Source: Mesotaenium endlicherianum (taxonomy: Eukaryota > Streptophyta > Zygnematophyceae > Zygnematales > Mesotaeniaceae). Taken from it: a DNA stretch of 27,884 nt. The notes below the pieces were generated by a model that did not search any database, was not told the DNA's origin, and was given only the letters and a program-made list of their open reading frames with translations. Shown in pieces: positions 9,184 through 19,324 of this stretch. The stretch spans positions 1,284,242-1,312,125 of the forward strand of contig WELA01010100.1 of NCBI GenBank assembly GCA_009602735.1, given 5' to 3'. The position numbers were made by a program, and so were the translations under genes. Numbering within the stretch: position 1 is the first letter of the stretch; every line of letters starts with the position of its first letter.

Positions 9184-11378
9184 TTAGCTAGGCCTCACCT
9201 TACTCTTCTCATGGCCTAGGTCATACAGCTTGCTCCTGCACACTACACACCCTGGTCTAGAGCCTCCTGGAACGTGCTCAGGGAAGTGTCTCCCTAGGAA
9301 CCTGTCTATTCCAGCCCGCCCCGCACTCCAGCGAAAGCGCCTCCCCTCATGTGGATCATGAAAGTCTGTCATCTTCGCGACAACATCTAACATGAAGGGA
9401 TACCTATCACTCTCAGGATGGGCCAGGTTGTACAGGATGTAGGCATTGGCCAGGGCAGCATCAAACAGACCCCAATAAAGTTTATGCCACCACTTGAAGC
9501 TGACAGCAGCACTCTCGACAGAATAGTTATCTCTCAGACAGAGTTTGTCAAATTGATCGACAGCATCTTTGTGTTTGTTGTAGTGCACCACAATGTCTGG
9601 AGCACTTATGGTCTTCAAACTCCCATCACTCTGCCTCCTCCCAACTTCATTCACCTCAAGACCAGCAGCTGTGGACAGAACGTGCACTAGCATCTTGTCT
9701 TGCCAGACCATAGCAATTTGCCCCGGGTCATCACACACAAGAGCCATATAGTCTCCCTGAGTTGGTTTTTTCTGACCTCTTGGGATGGGCAATACCAAGG
9801 CACTTCCTTTACCATCTGGGGTCTTAGGCATGTCTTTTCTATTTGGCATAACTGTGCCAGTTGCTACATGACCTTTCTCAGCTAGGACTTTCAAGAGTGT
9901 CGGCGATGTGAAGCCTCTGTCAGGACAAAAGAGTAAGTCTGTTTGTCTGGCAGACCCTCCATCAAATCTAAAACAGTAACAACCTGTGACTTGCCAGGCT
10001 CTTTATCAAACACTGTGAAGTCATAACAGTAGTAACTTGTACTATCACAGGCCACAAACAACTCTATACCGAACTTATGTGGCTTCTTTGGCATGTACAC
10101 TCTCACAGGGCAACTTTTATTTCTAAGGGGGATCAACCTCTCGTCTATTGTTATGTCATGCCCAGGATTATAGTGGGCTTTGAACTTGTGCCTTAACCTA
10201 TCTATGATAGGCAGACACTGCCAGTGCTTGTAGGTCCCAGAGGTCTTAGGAAAGCACTCCCTACCCAAGTTTGACTTGAGGTGAAAATATCTTTTTATCT
10301 CCTGCCACCTGTTCTTGGACATGAAGGTTCCAAAGGAAGGAAACCTGATAGGTCCACTTGTATCAGACCTCCAATAATAAGGTATTCTAGACAGAGGGTT
10401 CAGGGCCATGGCAAGGTAAAGACCATGCCAAACAACCATCTCAGTGAGAGTAACCGGCTTCCAATCTTTGGCCTTGTTCAAGTTTGCATATGCATTTGTC
10501 TCATTGACAAGCAGTTCAAACCAATCTATGCCTATGAACAGGCACAGCACAGCAAAGGGAGTGTACTTCAGAAATGTCTTAGAATTGACACCTCTCAGTC
10601 CAGAGGTTGAAGAGCCACCTGGCTGCTGCCTCCATGGATACTTCTCACCATGAACTGGAGGATTCCAGTTGTATTCCTCCTCAGCTGTACCTTCCCGAAG
10701 GTGCTCCTCCTCCAGAGGATCTCCTTCTTCTTCCAGCTCACCATCAGAGGAATGCAGCTCCTCATCACTGACACCTGTAACCTTCTTATACCTGCTGCTA
10801 TTCCTCTTCTTTTGACTTAGTTTGGCCTTCCTCCACCTCTCCCTTCTCTCATTTCTATCTATAGGAACAGTAAGCAGCACCTGCTTACCCTTTCCGGTGT
10901 CAGGCCTGCCCTTCTTCCTCATAGTATCCTCGTCCTCCTCCTCCTCCTCCTCCTCCTCCTCCTCATCAGCATCATTAGACCTTGGCTGGGAGTCATCGTT
11001 CGGGTCTTGGGAGGAAGAAATCAGACCTTGACTGCTAGCCTCCCTAGAATTTGCAAGTAAAGAGGCCCCTGAGGAAACCGAGCCAAAACGAACTACATGC
11101 GGCTCGGAATAAAACCAGGACTCTTCAGGCACAGTAGATAGGTACTGCCTGACCTGCCATGCCTCCCATTGCTTCTTTTCTTTGTCATACAACACTTCTA
11201 TGAGCCATGAGTTCTCCTTTTTAGTCCTCACAACCTCTTTTCTCACAATTCCGACTAATAAAAACTCTATGTAATACTGTCCAAATGTCTTTTCCGCCCA
11301 TGCATCTCCCCAGAAGGTGGCAGGGATGAGTAATTTACCACCCACAACAATTTCTGGCGCATTTGAAGAAGAAGCCAT
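9184..11378 (-). pseudogene. piggyBac-like transposase, one frameshift
   Basis: This is the DDD transposase of the piggyBac superfamily (DDE_Tnp_1_7 type), which cuts and pastes at TTAA. The reading frame starts at ATG 11378, with 495 codons to a stop at 9891; the remainder is in another frame (through 9184). One base appears lost near 9922-9930, between YSFVL and DRGFTSP. The N-terminus (about residues 1-140) is unassigned. A Glu/Asp run encoded by a (TCC)n tract (about 10931-10965) and a Lys/Arg-rich linker follow. The core begins near FLKYTPFAVLCLFIGIDW. Aspartates expected to be catalytic lie in TIDERL (codon 10143-10145), DRGFTSP (9919-9921) and AVDQFDKLC (about 9555-9580). The C-terminus ends shortly after PGCVVCRSKLYDLGH, shorter than the usual Cys-rich tail, and an AAG-GTGAGG at the end could be a donor to a lost last exon. 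Confidence 0.9.
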
Positions 11379-11616
11379 GGCTCTAAGAGCTTTTTAGTGA
11401 CCTCGGGTATGACAGACTTTTCACTTGAAATTTTGTTGTGAACCTGAACTTTGAACCTCACTCTTTTGACTCTAACTTTGTCGTTAATGATCGGAAGACC
11501 ATTTTGCATTTTTTTGCCTAAGGTTCAAGTCTGTACGGTTCGTTTGAGCCATAGATTGTACCATTTGGTCAACTGTAGCACCCTGGAGGTCAGCGCTGAA
11601 AAATGGGGGTTAGCTA

Positions 11617-11649
11617 GACCATATATGGTCCGAGGACCATATATGGTCC
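11617..11649 (+). promoter_or_regulatory. Two subterminal palindromes, right end
   Basis: GACCATATATGGTC (11617-11630) and GGACCATATATGGTCC (11634-11649) are tandem palindromes separated by 3 bp, directly inside the right TIR. They match the left-end copy at 8408. Confidence 0.5.
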
Positions 11650-11651
11650 GA

Positions 11652-11665
11652 TGGGATACCTAGTG
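11652..11665 (-). repeat. piggyBac right TIR
   Basis: TGGGATACCTAGTG is followed by TTAA at 11666-11669. It is the inverted partner of the left TIR. Confidence 0.9.
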
Positions 11666-11690
11666 TTAAGAGTCTTGGTCACCATTCAAA

Positions 11691-12951
11691 ATGAATGGTG
11701 ATGATAAGGATGAATATCCTAAATTCAAGCTGTTTACAAAGTGTTTTAGTGGACAAACCGGTGGAAATAGTCTCACTTTTGAAGAGTTTGATGAGATTTA
11801 TTGGGCTGATTACGCTGTTAAAAGCTTGGTTCAGTACTTGGACAAGGATACCTTGTTGCTTTACCGCCAATTCCGGAAGGATGAGAACCTTACCCAGGAA
11901 TGGACGTTTGACGAGCACAAGAAGGCGAGGGATTCAAAAATCCAGAAAGAGGCTGCGAAATCCCGCCTGTCCGCTTTGTCATCAGGAAGAGCGATACTTT
12001 CTGCACCTGTTGAGAGCGTAGACTTAGCTGCACTAACACAAGAATTAACAAATGCCATGAGGCAACTCACCGAGGGTCAGCAGCAAGCGGCTACTCGAGA
12101 TGATGATGCTGGGTCTGTCGCAGAAATGCGTAAAGTGTGTGCAAAATTGTCTGAAAAGATTGCTAATGCACAGGAACGAGTAACGCGCAGGGCTGCACCT
12201 TTTACAGGGCAGCATGGTGATAGTGCCACCACGGAATCAAACCATGCGCAAGCATTGGCTAGTTGCCGTAGGGATATGGAGGCTGGGAATGACCAGTTAA
12301 ACTCTGAGCACTGTCTGCGTCGTTTCTTTAAGTTGCTTGAAGCAAAATTCCTAGAGCATCGCAGTTTTAAGGTGCATCGTTGTGTGCATTTTGTCCGTCA
12401 AAAGAACGAGACAGTGATGGAGGTCGAATCCAGATTGGTAGACCTTCCCAAGAAGGCAGGAATCTATGAGCCTAGGATTGTGGCTGACAAATTCTTATTG
12501 TGTTTGGGTAAAGACACAGATTGAGAGGTCAGGCCGCACCTATCTGCGAAACGCGGAATCGACTCGAACAACAACCAGGTTGTTGAAATAGCACGCAATG
12601 TCGAAGAAGGTAAAGTCTGGTACAAGGAGGCTTTTAGGGCGCTTATGGCTCCTGAGAGAAAGGAGGAATCCTTTCAGCCTAAGGCCAATAGCTCTAATTT
12701 TCAGTTTAAGAAGAAGAGCGGGTCTTTCAATAGGTTAGCTAAGCACGCCAACACTGCTGAGACAGCAGAGGGCTGTTGGCATTGCGGGAAATCGGGACAT
12801 CAGAAGAGAGACTGTTTGTACCCGCATGCTGAGCTAGCAAGGCGCAGGTATGCGCACATTGCAACAAAAAAGGACACTCAGAAGAAGAGTGTTGGTCCAA
12901 GAACCCAAATCTGAAGCCACCATGGGCTAATGCTGCCACAAAAGAGGCAGA
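11691..12951 (+). pseudogene. gag of retroelement C, truncated
   Basis: This is a nucleocapsid-type gag of an LTR retroelement. ATG 11691 opens 277 codons to an in-frame TGA (12522-12524); the same frame then stays open to 12914. The capsid-like core includes LEAKFLEHRSF and ETVMEVESRLVDL. Two CCHC zinc knuckles follow: CWHCGKSGHQKRDC (12774-12815) and CAHCNKKGHSEEEC (12851-12892). The second is in a different frame, so a frameshift lies between them. Coding sequence reads right up to 12951, where the gypsy LTR begins. Protease, RT and integrase of this element are absent from the window. The double knuckle and sequence differ from the gypsy gag at 13707, so it belongs to another family. Confidence 0.75.
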
Positions 12952-13672
12952 TGTAATGAATCAGTATATTGGTTGACATAATATTCATTTAAATATGATA
13001 GTTAATTAAGTTTTGCCTGCTGAAGTCTAGTTAATGATCAGCCTGCTGGACTTTATATTTAATATCAGTTTAATGACTCGGCCCGAAATAGCAGGCTGAG
13101 GTCAACTTAAGTCAGCTTGCTGACACATTCTTTGACAGCCAGCTGACCTCCGTACTCGGTAGCAGCGAAATTGCCTCAATATGCATCTAAGTGTGGTATG
13201 CTAGATGAATGGCCAGATGACATCCCTATGATGGATGGCGATTCGAGATGATGGGAGATGGCCGTGGATTTGGTTAATTGAGGTCCTACCAACGTGGTTA
13301 ATTCCCGGGTAGGCGGTGCCATCGCACTGACCATTGAACAGTAAACTCATTCTATGTACATATGCTAGGCATTGCTCTCGAGTTCGGCATTCGGAAACGA
13401 GGCCAACTCTCTTGTACAGCTTACTGAGAGAGAGCTGAATCCAAGGCGAGAAGCCATTGATACGCACTGTCTTCTAACCTAGCATATGTATGAGTTTACT
13501 GATTTGCATTATTGATGCTAGTTTACTCGCAGTTGACTTACGAGTATTTATTCACTGCTAGTATGTTGTCCTTTGCCGTTAAACCAGTTAACGGAAATAC
13601 CATAAAGATTACTTGTTGATATAAAGATCTTTATTAATTGTTTATCGCTATTTGGTAAGTCGATTCATTTCA
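12952..13672 (+). repeat. Gypsy 5' LTR
   Basis: The LTR starts TGTAATGAATC and ends GATTCATTTCA, with TG..CA ends and an imperfect 11-bp inverted pair. By eye it differs from the 3' LTR at about one in ten positions in its first 250 bp but less in the middle. TATAAAG at 13619-13625 is a candidate core promoter, with little LTR left downstream. An antisense 89-codon frame (13467-13201) is open in both LTRs. Confidence 0.9.
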
Positions 13673-13673
13673 G

Positions 13674-13685
13674 TGGTATCGGAGC
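13674..13685 (+). other. Primer-binding site (tRNA-iMet)
   Basis: TGGTATCGGAGC lies one base after the LTR end. It matches the TGGTATCAGAGC site complementary to initiator-Met tRNA in green plants at all but one position. Confidence 0.85.
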
Positions 13686-13706
13686 AGTTATCACAGTCTT
13701 CTTTGT

Positions 13707-15119
13707 ATGGTAAGGACAAGGTCTCAAACTAGCAACTCCCGGGACATGGAGAACCAGGATAACGAGAATGTCGAAAACCAGGCGGAAAGCCATGTAGCGG
13801 GAAACTGTACCTACTCTGAAGCAGTAGCAGATACTGCAGCTAAGGAGGCTGCAGATGAGGCAGCTGCTATTGCCGCAGTCGCAGCACAGCAAGCTGAGGA
13901 GGAGAGAGCTAGATTAGAAGCTGAACAAGTAGCAAACGCCGCTGAAGATACAGAGCGGAGGGAAGGACAGCCAGCTGACGAGCGCACTGTTGAAGAACTT
14001 ATGGCATCAAGGGCCAATGTTCTGAACCCACCTCCTGCTGTACAACTCAATGTACCCCTAGGTCAAATACGTGACCGGCTGAATGCGGCAGGAATTGCTG
14101 CTGCAGGAGCGAGAGGGATTGTTGAGGACACTACTCAGCGAGTAGATGCCAATGCTGCTGCTGCATTTGCTAATCTACCACCCCAAAATGTAGACTTGGG
14201 AGCATTGTTCGTTCAGATGCAGTCGCAAATGGCGACCATGTATCAGTCCCAGCAGGAGGACAAAAGAATCATAATGTCCCTACTGCGGGACAGAGACCAA
14301 CTGGGGTCTCAAACCACTAGTGGTGGTGGCCGAGGGCCTAGTAAGCCCAAGCCGAAACCTCCCCAGGACTACAATTCTGAGGGTAACAGAAAATAGTACC
14401 TGATCAAGTTTCTCGCGGATGTTGAGCAGTGGCTGGAGAACTACCCAGAACTACAAGACTACGAGAAGGTCAGGCACACCGGTGCGCTACTGAAAGGCAG
14501 TGCCGCAGACTGGTGGCTTTACTGGAAAGGAGAGCGTCAGTTTCGGCAACTCGGTGACCCTACGTGGGTAGAGTTTGTCGAGAAGTTGCATGAGAAGTTT
14601 GATGTCATCAACCAGCAGGAGAAAGCTATCTATGCGATGATCTCCCTGACACTGAAGCAAACCACTTCAGTCGCTGAGTTTGCTCAAAAGTTCCAAGAGA
14701 ACATGATGAAGCAGACAGATCTGCCAGAACGATATAGGATAGCATACTTCAGGTATGGCTTGAAATCCGAGGTCTCTGGTCATTTTGCTGAGAAAAAGTA
14801 TGAGAAACTGGCTGCCTTGATCCAGGATGCTGATGCCTGGGATCAGCAGCAGTTCAATCACAAGCGCCAGAGTAATGCTTTGTTGTCTAAGGTTGTCAAA
14901 AAGCCCCACGGTTCCTACAATGCAATTGAAGGAGACCTGGCTGAGGATGATCAACGTGACGGATATGAGTATGAGTATAATGCCATACATTCTAGAGGTA
15001 GAGGTGGTTTCTCTCGGGGTGGCTATTGAAGGGGTGGTGGTAGGACTAAGCCGAGACCAGCCTCAGCAAAATCCACTTGCTAACATTGTCAGCAGTTGGG
15101 CCACTACAGAGAGCAGTGT
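13707..15119 (+). pseudogene. Gypsy gag, with in-frame stops
   Basis: The gag polyprotein starts at ATG 13707 (MVRTRSQTSN). The N-terminus is Ala/Glu-rich with likely coiled coil (about residues 45-90). A capsid-like retrotransposon gag domain follows after the first stop, with LLKGSAADWWLYWKG and FVEKLHEKF. An RGG-rich stretch precedes a single CCHC knuckle at 15078-15119 (C-x-H-C, GH, EQC). Disruptions are TAG 14394-14396, TGA 15027-15029 and TAA 15081-15083, the last inside the knuckle; all lie in one frame, so the ancestral gag is easily followed. ATG-GTAAGG at the start codon is also a good splice-donor match. Pol continues in another frame. Confidence 0.85.
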
Positions 15120-18100
15120 CCAGTCAAGCACCTTCCGAAGGTCGAGAGAAACGACCAGCCTTTAAAAGACAGCAACAGTCAGTAATCCAGTCTCCTGACT
15201 GTGAGGATGCTAGAGATAGTGAGTCGTCACTAGCTGCCCTCGTAGCAGGTATTATGGGTCCTGCTGAACTGGATTCACTATGCATGCCTGACAACCAGAT
15301 AAAGGAGACCATCAGCAATATAGACGTCTAGAGAATGCACACTCTGGATGCTCTTGTTCCACCTGATGTCCAACATTTCTTTGCTACGTCAGGAGAACAA
15401 TGCGAAAGTCAGGAAAAGACAGTCCCCCCTATCCTACTGCATTGCATGATTGCAGGTAGGAAGGTGAGGGCATTTGTTGACGGAGGGGCGTCACATACTT
15501 TTATCCACAAGGACTTAGTTAAGCGGCTAAGGCTGCCTACTGTCACCCAAGGGAATAGAAAAATATTCCTTGGAGATGCCTCAAGTATCCCGGGAGGAGT
15601 TATAACCAAGCCTATTGAGGTCCAGTTAGGTTCTGGCATTGCAGTTCTAACTGAAACGCTTACATTTGAGGTACTCAACACTGGCTTTTATGATCTCGTG
15701 CTAGGCAGGTCCTGGCTTAATAGACATCAAGCTGAAGTGTGTTGGAGCAGAGGTACAGTTAAAGTGAGAGGAGCCAGTGATGGGCAGACTGACTTGGCAC
15801 CCACCAGTGCTCTTCCTCTTGTCCTGTGTGGATGGCAAATGAAGGAAAAGAAGAGGCTTCCAGAAGGATGCAAGTTGCTGAATGCAATGGAGTTCGTCAA
15901 AAGCTGGAACCACAAGGAAGACTGAATGTTCTGTCTGCTGCTAAGAGAGGTACCTCCTCAACCTGAAGAAGTGGTTGAGAAAAAGGTAAGCCCTCCGGAG
16001 CACCCTACTGCTGCAAAAATTGTTGCTCAGTACACTGATGTATTTAATATGCCTCCAGGACTACCCCCTAAGAGGGAAGTAGATGAGAGGATTGATCTAT
16101 TACCTGGGAGTCAGCCACCTTGGCAACGCACGTATGGCTTGTCTTATGTGGAGAGCGAGGAGTTGAAAAGACAGATTGCAGAGCTTGAGGAAAATGGTTA
16201 CATTACCCCCAGTAAATCACCTTACGGCGCACCCATCCTATTTGTTAAGAAAAAGGATGGCAGTATGCGGATGTGTGTGGATTATAGAGCCCTGAATTAC
16301 AGTAAAGAACAAGTATGCTTTACCTAGGATCGAGAACTTGCTTGATACCCTGTCTCGTGCTAAGGTGTTCAATAAGATAGATCTCAAGAGTGGTTATCAT
16401 CAAATCAGAATTGCTGAGGGGGATGAACACAAGACTGCCTTCCGCACACGTTATGGACACTATGAGTTCAACGTGATGCCATTTGGACTGACTAATGCTC
16501 CTGCGACCTTCATGGGTGCTATGAATGACATTTTCAGACCTTATTTGGATAAGTTTGTGCAAGTTTTCCTGGATGATATTTTAATTTTCTCTAAAGATGA
16601 AGCTCAGCACACTGAACACTTAAAAACAGTCCTGGACACTCTGCGGAAAAATCACTTATATGCTAAAATGAGCAAGTGTGATTTCTTTAAGGAAAGTATT
16701 GAATTCTTAGGCCACGTTGTCAGTAAAGAGGGCATCAGTGTGGATCCTAAGAAAGTCCAGACCATAAGGGACTGGCCAGTACCACAGTCTGTCTCTGAAG
16801 TTAGATCCTTCCTCGGGTTGGCTAACTACTATAGGAGATTTATTGAGAATTATTCCACAAAGGCCAGTAAACTGACTGACCTTACTAAGAAAGACATCGG
16901 GTATGTGTGGGGGGAAGAGCAGCAGGCTGCCTTCCAGACCCTTAAAGATGCCCTTTGTTCTGCCCCAGTGCTAGCCGTGTATGACCCCAGCAAACCGGTG
17001 CAGGTGGTTACTGATGTCTCTGACTTTGCCATGGGTGCTATTTTGTTGCAGCCTGCTGACAAAACCACTAAGGATGGTAAGGTACGGCAGGAGTGGCATC
17101 CTGTGTTGTATGAGTCTATGAAATTTAATCCAGCGGAGATTAATTACTCAGTGCATGATAAAGAGCTGCTAGCTATCCTTTATGTACTCAAACAGTGGAG
17201 AGCATACTGACATGGTAAAGCTTATAAGATGATTACAGATCATCTAGCTCTGACCCACTTTCAGAAGAAGTCCAAGCTGTCGAGGAGGGAGAACCGCTGG
17301 AGCCAGATGCTGGAGCAGTTCCAAGTCCAGATCGACTACAAACCAGGGAAGTTGAATCCTGCTGATGCACTCTCTAGAAGACCTGACTTGCAAGAAAGGA
17401 ACTTTAGTCAGCATGCTGTAGACAAAGTCCTGTGTGCACTCACTTCACTAAAGGTGAAAAAGTCCTTCCTTGAACAACTTAGGAAAGCCTACCTTTCTGA
17501 CCCAACATTTGAGCCCAGCCCCACTACTGGTATGTGTCGTGCTACCGCACTCGGGTATAAGCTCAAGGGAGGGGTCTGGGTGACTGAAACCACTTCAGGC
17601 AGGCTGAAGCTGGTCATTCCTAATAACTTGGAAATAAGGTCTCTCTTACTGAGTCAAGCTCATGACAGTCTCCTGGGTGGACATTTGGGGCAGGCCAAAA
17701 CTGTTGGCAAACTGGCAAAACATTATCATTGGGAGGGGTTACCCCGGGAGGTCTTGAAATATGTCAAGTCCTGTGACCAGTGTCAGAGAAATAAGTCTCG
17801 GCACACACCACCCGGAGGTCTCTTGCAACCGCTGCCCATCCCAGCAGGACGCTGGGAAACTATATCCATGGACTGGGTGGTCTCATCACCAAGAACTGCC
17901 AATGGGCATGATTCAATACTGGTAGTCATTAATAAACTGACAAAAATGGTCATTTATATCCCCACAACTGTCAAAGTGACTGCACTCGAAACAGCGAGGC
18001 AGTTCTACAACCATGTAGTCTGCCAACATGGGCTCCCTTCTAATATCATCTCAGACAGAGACTCAAAATTCACCTCTAAGTTCTGGAGAGCTTTAATGGG

Positions 18101-18933
18101 TTTAATGGGAGTCAAACAGATGCTCAGCACAGCAAACCACCCTCAGACTGATGGGCAGACTGAAAGAATTAACCGAGTTCTGCAAGAGGTGCTGAGAGCA
18201 TATATTAACCAAAAACAAGATAATTAGGTCAACAGTGCGGTGCACACGTCAACGGGCAAGACTCCTTTTAAACTCAGCCTGGGTAGAGTTCCTAAGTCTC
18301 CTTTAGATGTACTGAGGGAGTCTTCAACTTGCCCTGAAGGGATTGACAACTCGGTCTCCCTCCAGTTAACTCAGGAGTTTGCTGACACCCTGTCAGAAGT
18401 CCGACGAAACTTGCACAAGGCCCAAGAAAACCAACAAAAATAGGCTAATCAACACCGTCGGGAACTGACATTTTCCTAGGGCGATATAGTCAAACTGCAT
18501 TCTCAGCACCTGTACCTCCCTGGTGTGGTCAAGAAAAAGCTTGGCCCTGTCTGGGTCGGTCCATATTCGGTGGTAAGTCGTATCGGTCAAATGCTTACAA
18601 ACTGAACATGTCAGCTGAATACAAGGGTCATCCGGTCTTTAATGTCTCCTTCCTGGAACCATACATCAAAGGTGATACACTGTTCACAGGTCGGTTACCT
18701 GTCCAACCGGGACCGGTCCTCGCTGTCCGGGACGGCGACCCTGAGGAATATGAGGTCGATGAGATTTTAGGCGCTCGCTCGGTCCATCGATCGTGTAAAT
18801 ATGTCATGAAATACCCCATTCGATGGAAGGGTTACGATGCCTCTGGGGACACTTGGGAATTAAGGACCACTTGACCAATGCCAAAGGGGCGTTGAAACGG
18901 TTCCACCTTTGTGCCGCTGGAGTCCCTTCATAA
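15120..18933 (+). pseudogene. Gypsy pol: PR-RT-RNaseH-IN-chromodomain, broken
   Basis: Domains run in Ty3/gypsy order. The protease has FVDGGASHTFI (15479-15487 encodes DGG where DSG or DTG is usual). RT has [13 protein letters not shown] and the catalytic VFLDD (16563-16577). RNase H has [11 protein letters not shown] and HDKELLAI. Integrase has a zinc region ending CDQC and the D-D-x35-E triad at codons 17871, 18054 and 18162. A GPY/F-like STGKTPF follows, then a chromodomain with YEVDEILG and RWKGYDASGDTWE (18750-18855). Disruptions: TAG 15329, TGA 15923, a frameshift near 16300-16325, TGA 17208, TAG 18225 (with apparent loss of nearby residues), TAG 18441, TAG 18477, and frameshifts near 18590 and 18853. 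The last frame ends at TAA 18931. The element cannot encode a working pol. Confidence 0.92.
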
Positions 18934-19324
18934 CTGTCATTTCAGTTGACACGGGAAGATGACAGGCGGTCCTGTCTCCATTTAAAGTTGGAGGGAAAAA
19001 TATATGACAGTTAGTGAGCGAGAGCGATAAAGGGACAGTTACGTGAATCCGAAGTGTCAGCATAGTGACAGAGGGGACAGCCTGGCCCTCATAAAGCACC
19101 TTGGGCTGAAGGAAAAAGGTCTTCGCACAACACTACATCACTTAACTCACCCTAAAACACAATCATACATTTATGTTTAGCGCATCGCAACTACGTTGAC
19201 TTTTAGCAATCATCCTGTAAGGTAAACAGCAGCGAATCCTCTATACTAATACTAACATACTTCCTGCAATCCCTATGACAAAGGTCTATATCCTACTAAT
19301 TTGTGCCCTGGTTACATGCACAGG
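18934..19324 (+). other. Spacer before extra ORF: PPT-like 12-mer and splice signals
   Basis: Just after pol, AAGTTGGAGGGA (18985-18996) is identical to the polypurine tract before the 3' LTR (21102-21113). Further on there is a TATA-like CATAAAG (about 19090), a donor-like AAG-GTAAAC (intron from 19222), branch-like TACTAAC (19250-19256) and CTACTAAT (19293-19300), and an acceptor TACATGCACAG ending at 19323, two bases before the ATG of the extra ORF. These would allow a 102-nt leader intron or a spliced subgenomic mRNA. Confidence 0.5.

Larger units (their letters stand above)
8387..11665 (-). mobile_element. piggyBac-like DNA transposon
   Basis: The element is 3279 bp and flanked by TTAA at 8383-8386 and 11666-11669, the hallmark target site of the piggyBac superfamily. 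Terminal inverted repeats are CACTAGGTCTCCCA (left) and TGGGATACCTAGTG (right), 13 of 14 matching. Subterminal copies of the palindrome GACCATATATGGTC lie just inside both ends. It encodes one transposase on the minus strand. About 760 bp inside the left end (8423-9183) and 270 bp inside the right end are noncoding. It sits in the leader of retroelement C, so it is younger than that element. Confidence 0.93.

Noticed and set aside
13707..18933. Alternative nuclear code with TAG/TAA read as Gln
   Set aside because: TGA stops and frameshifts are mixed in, some TAGs sit where Trp or Tyr is expected, and gene R appears to end at TAG. Simple decay explains it.
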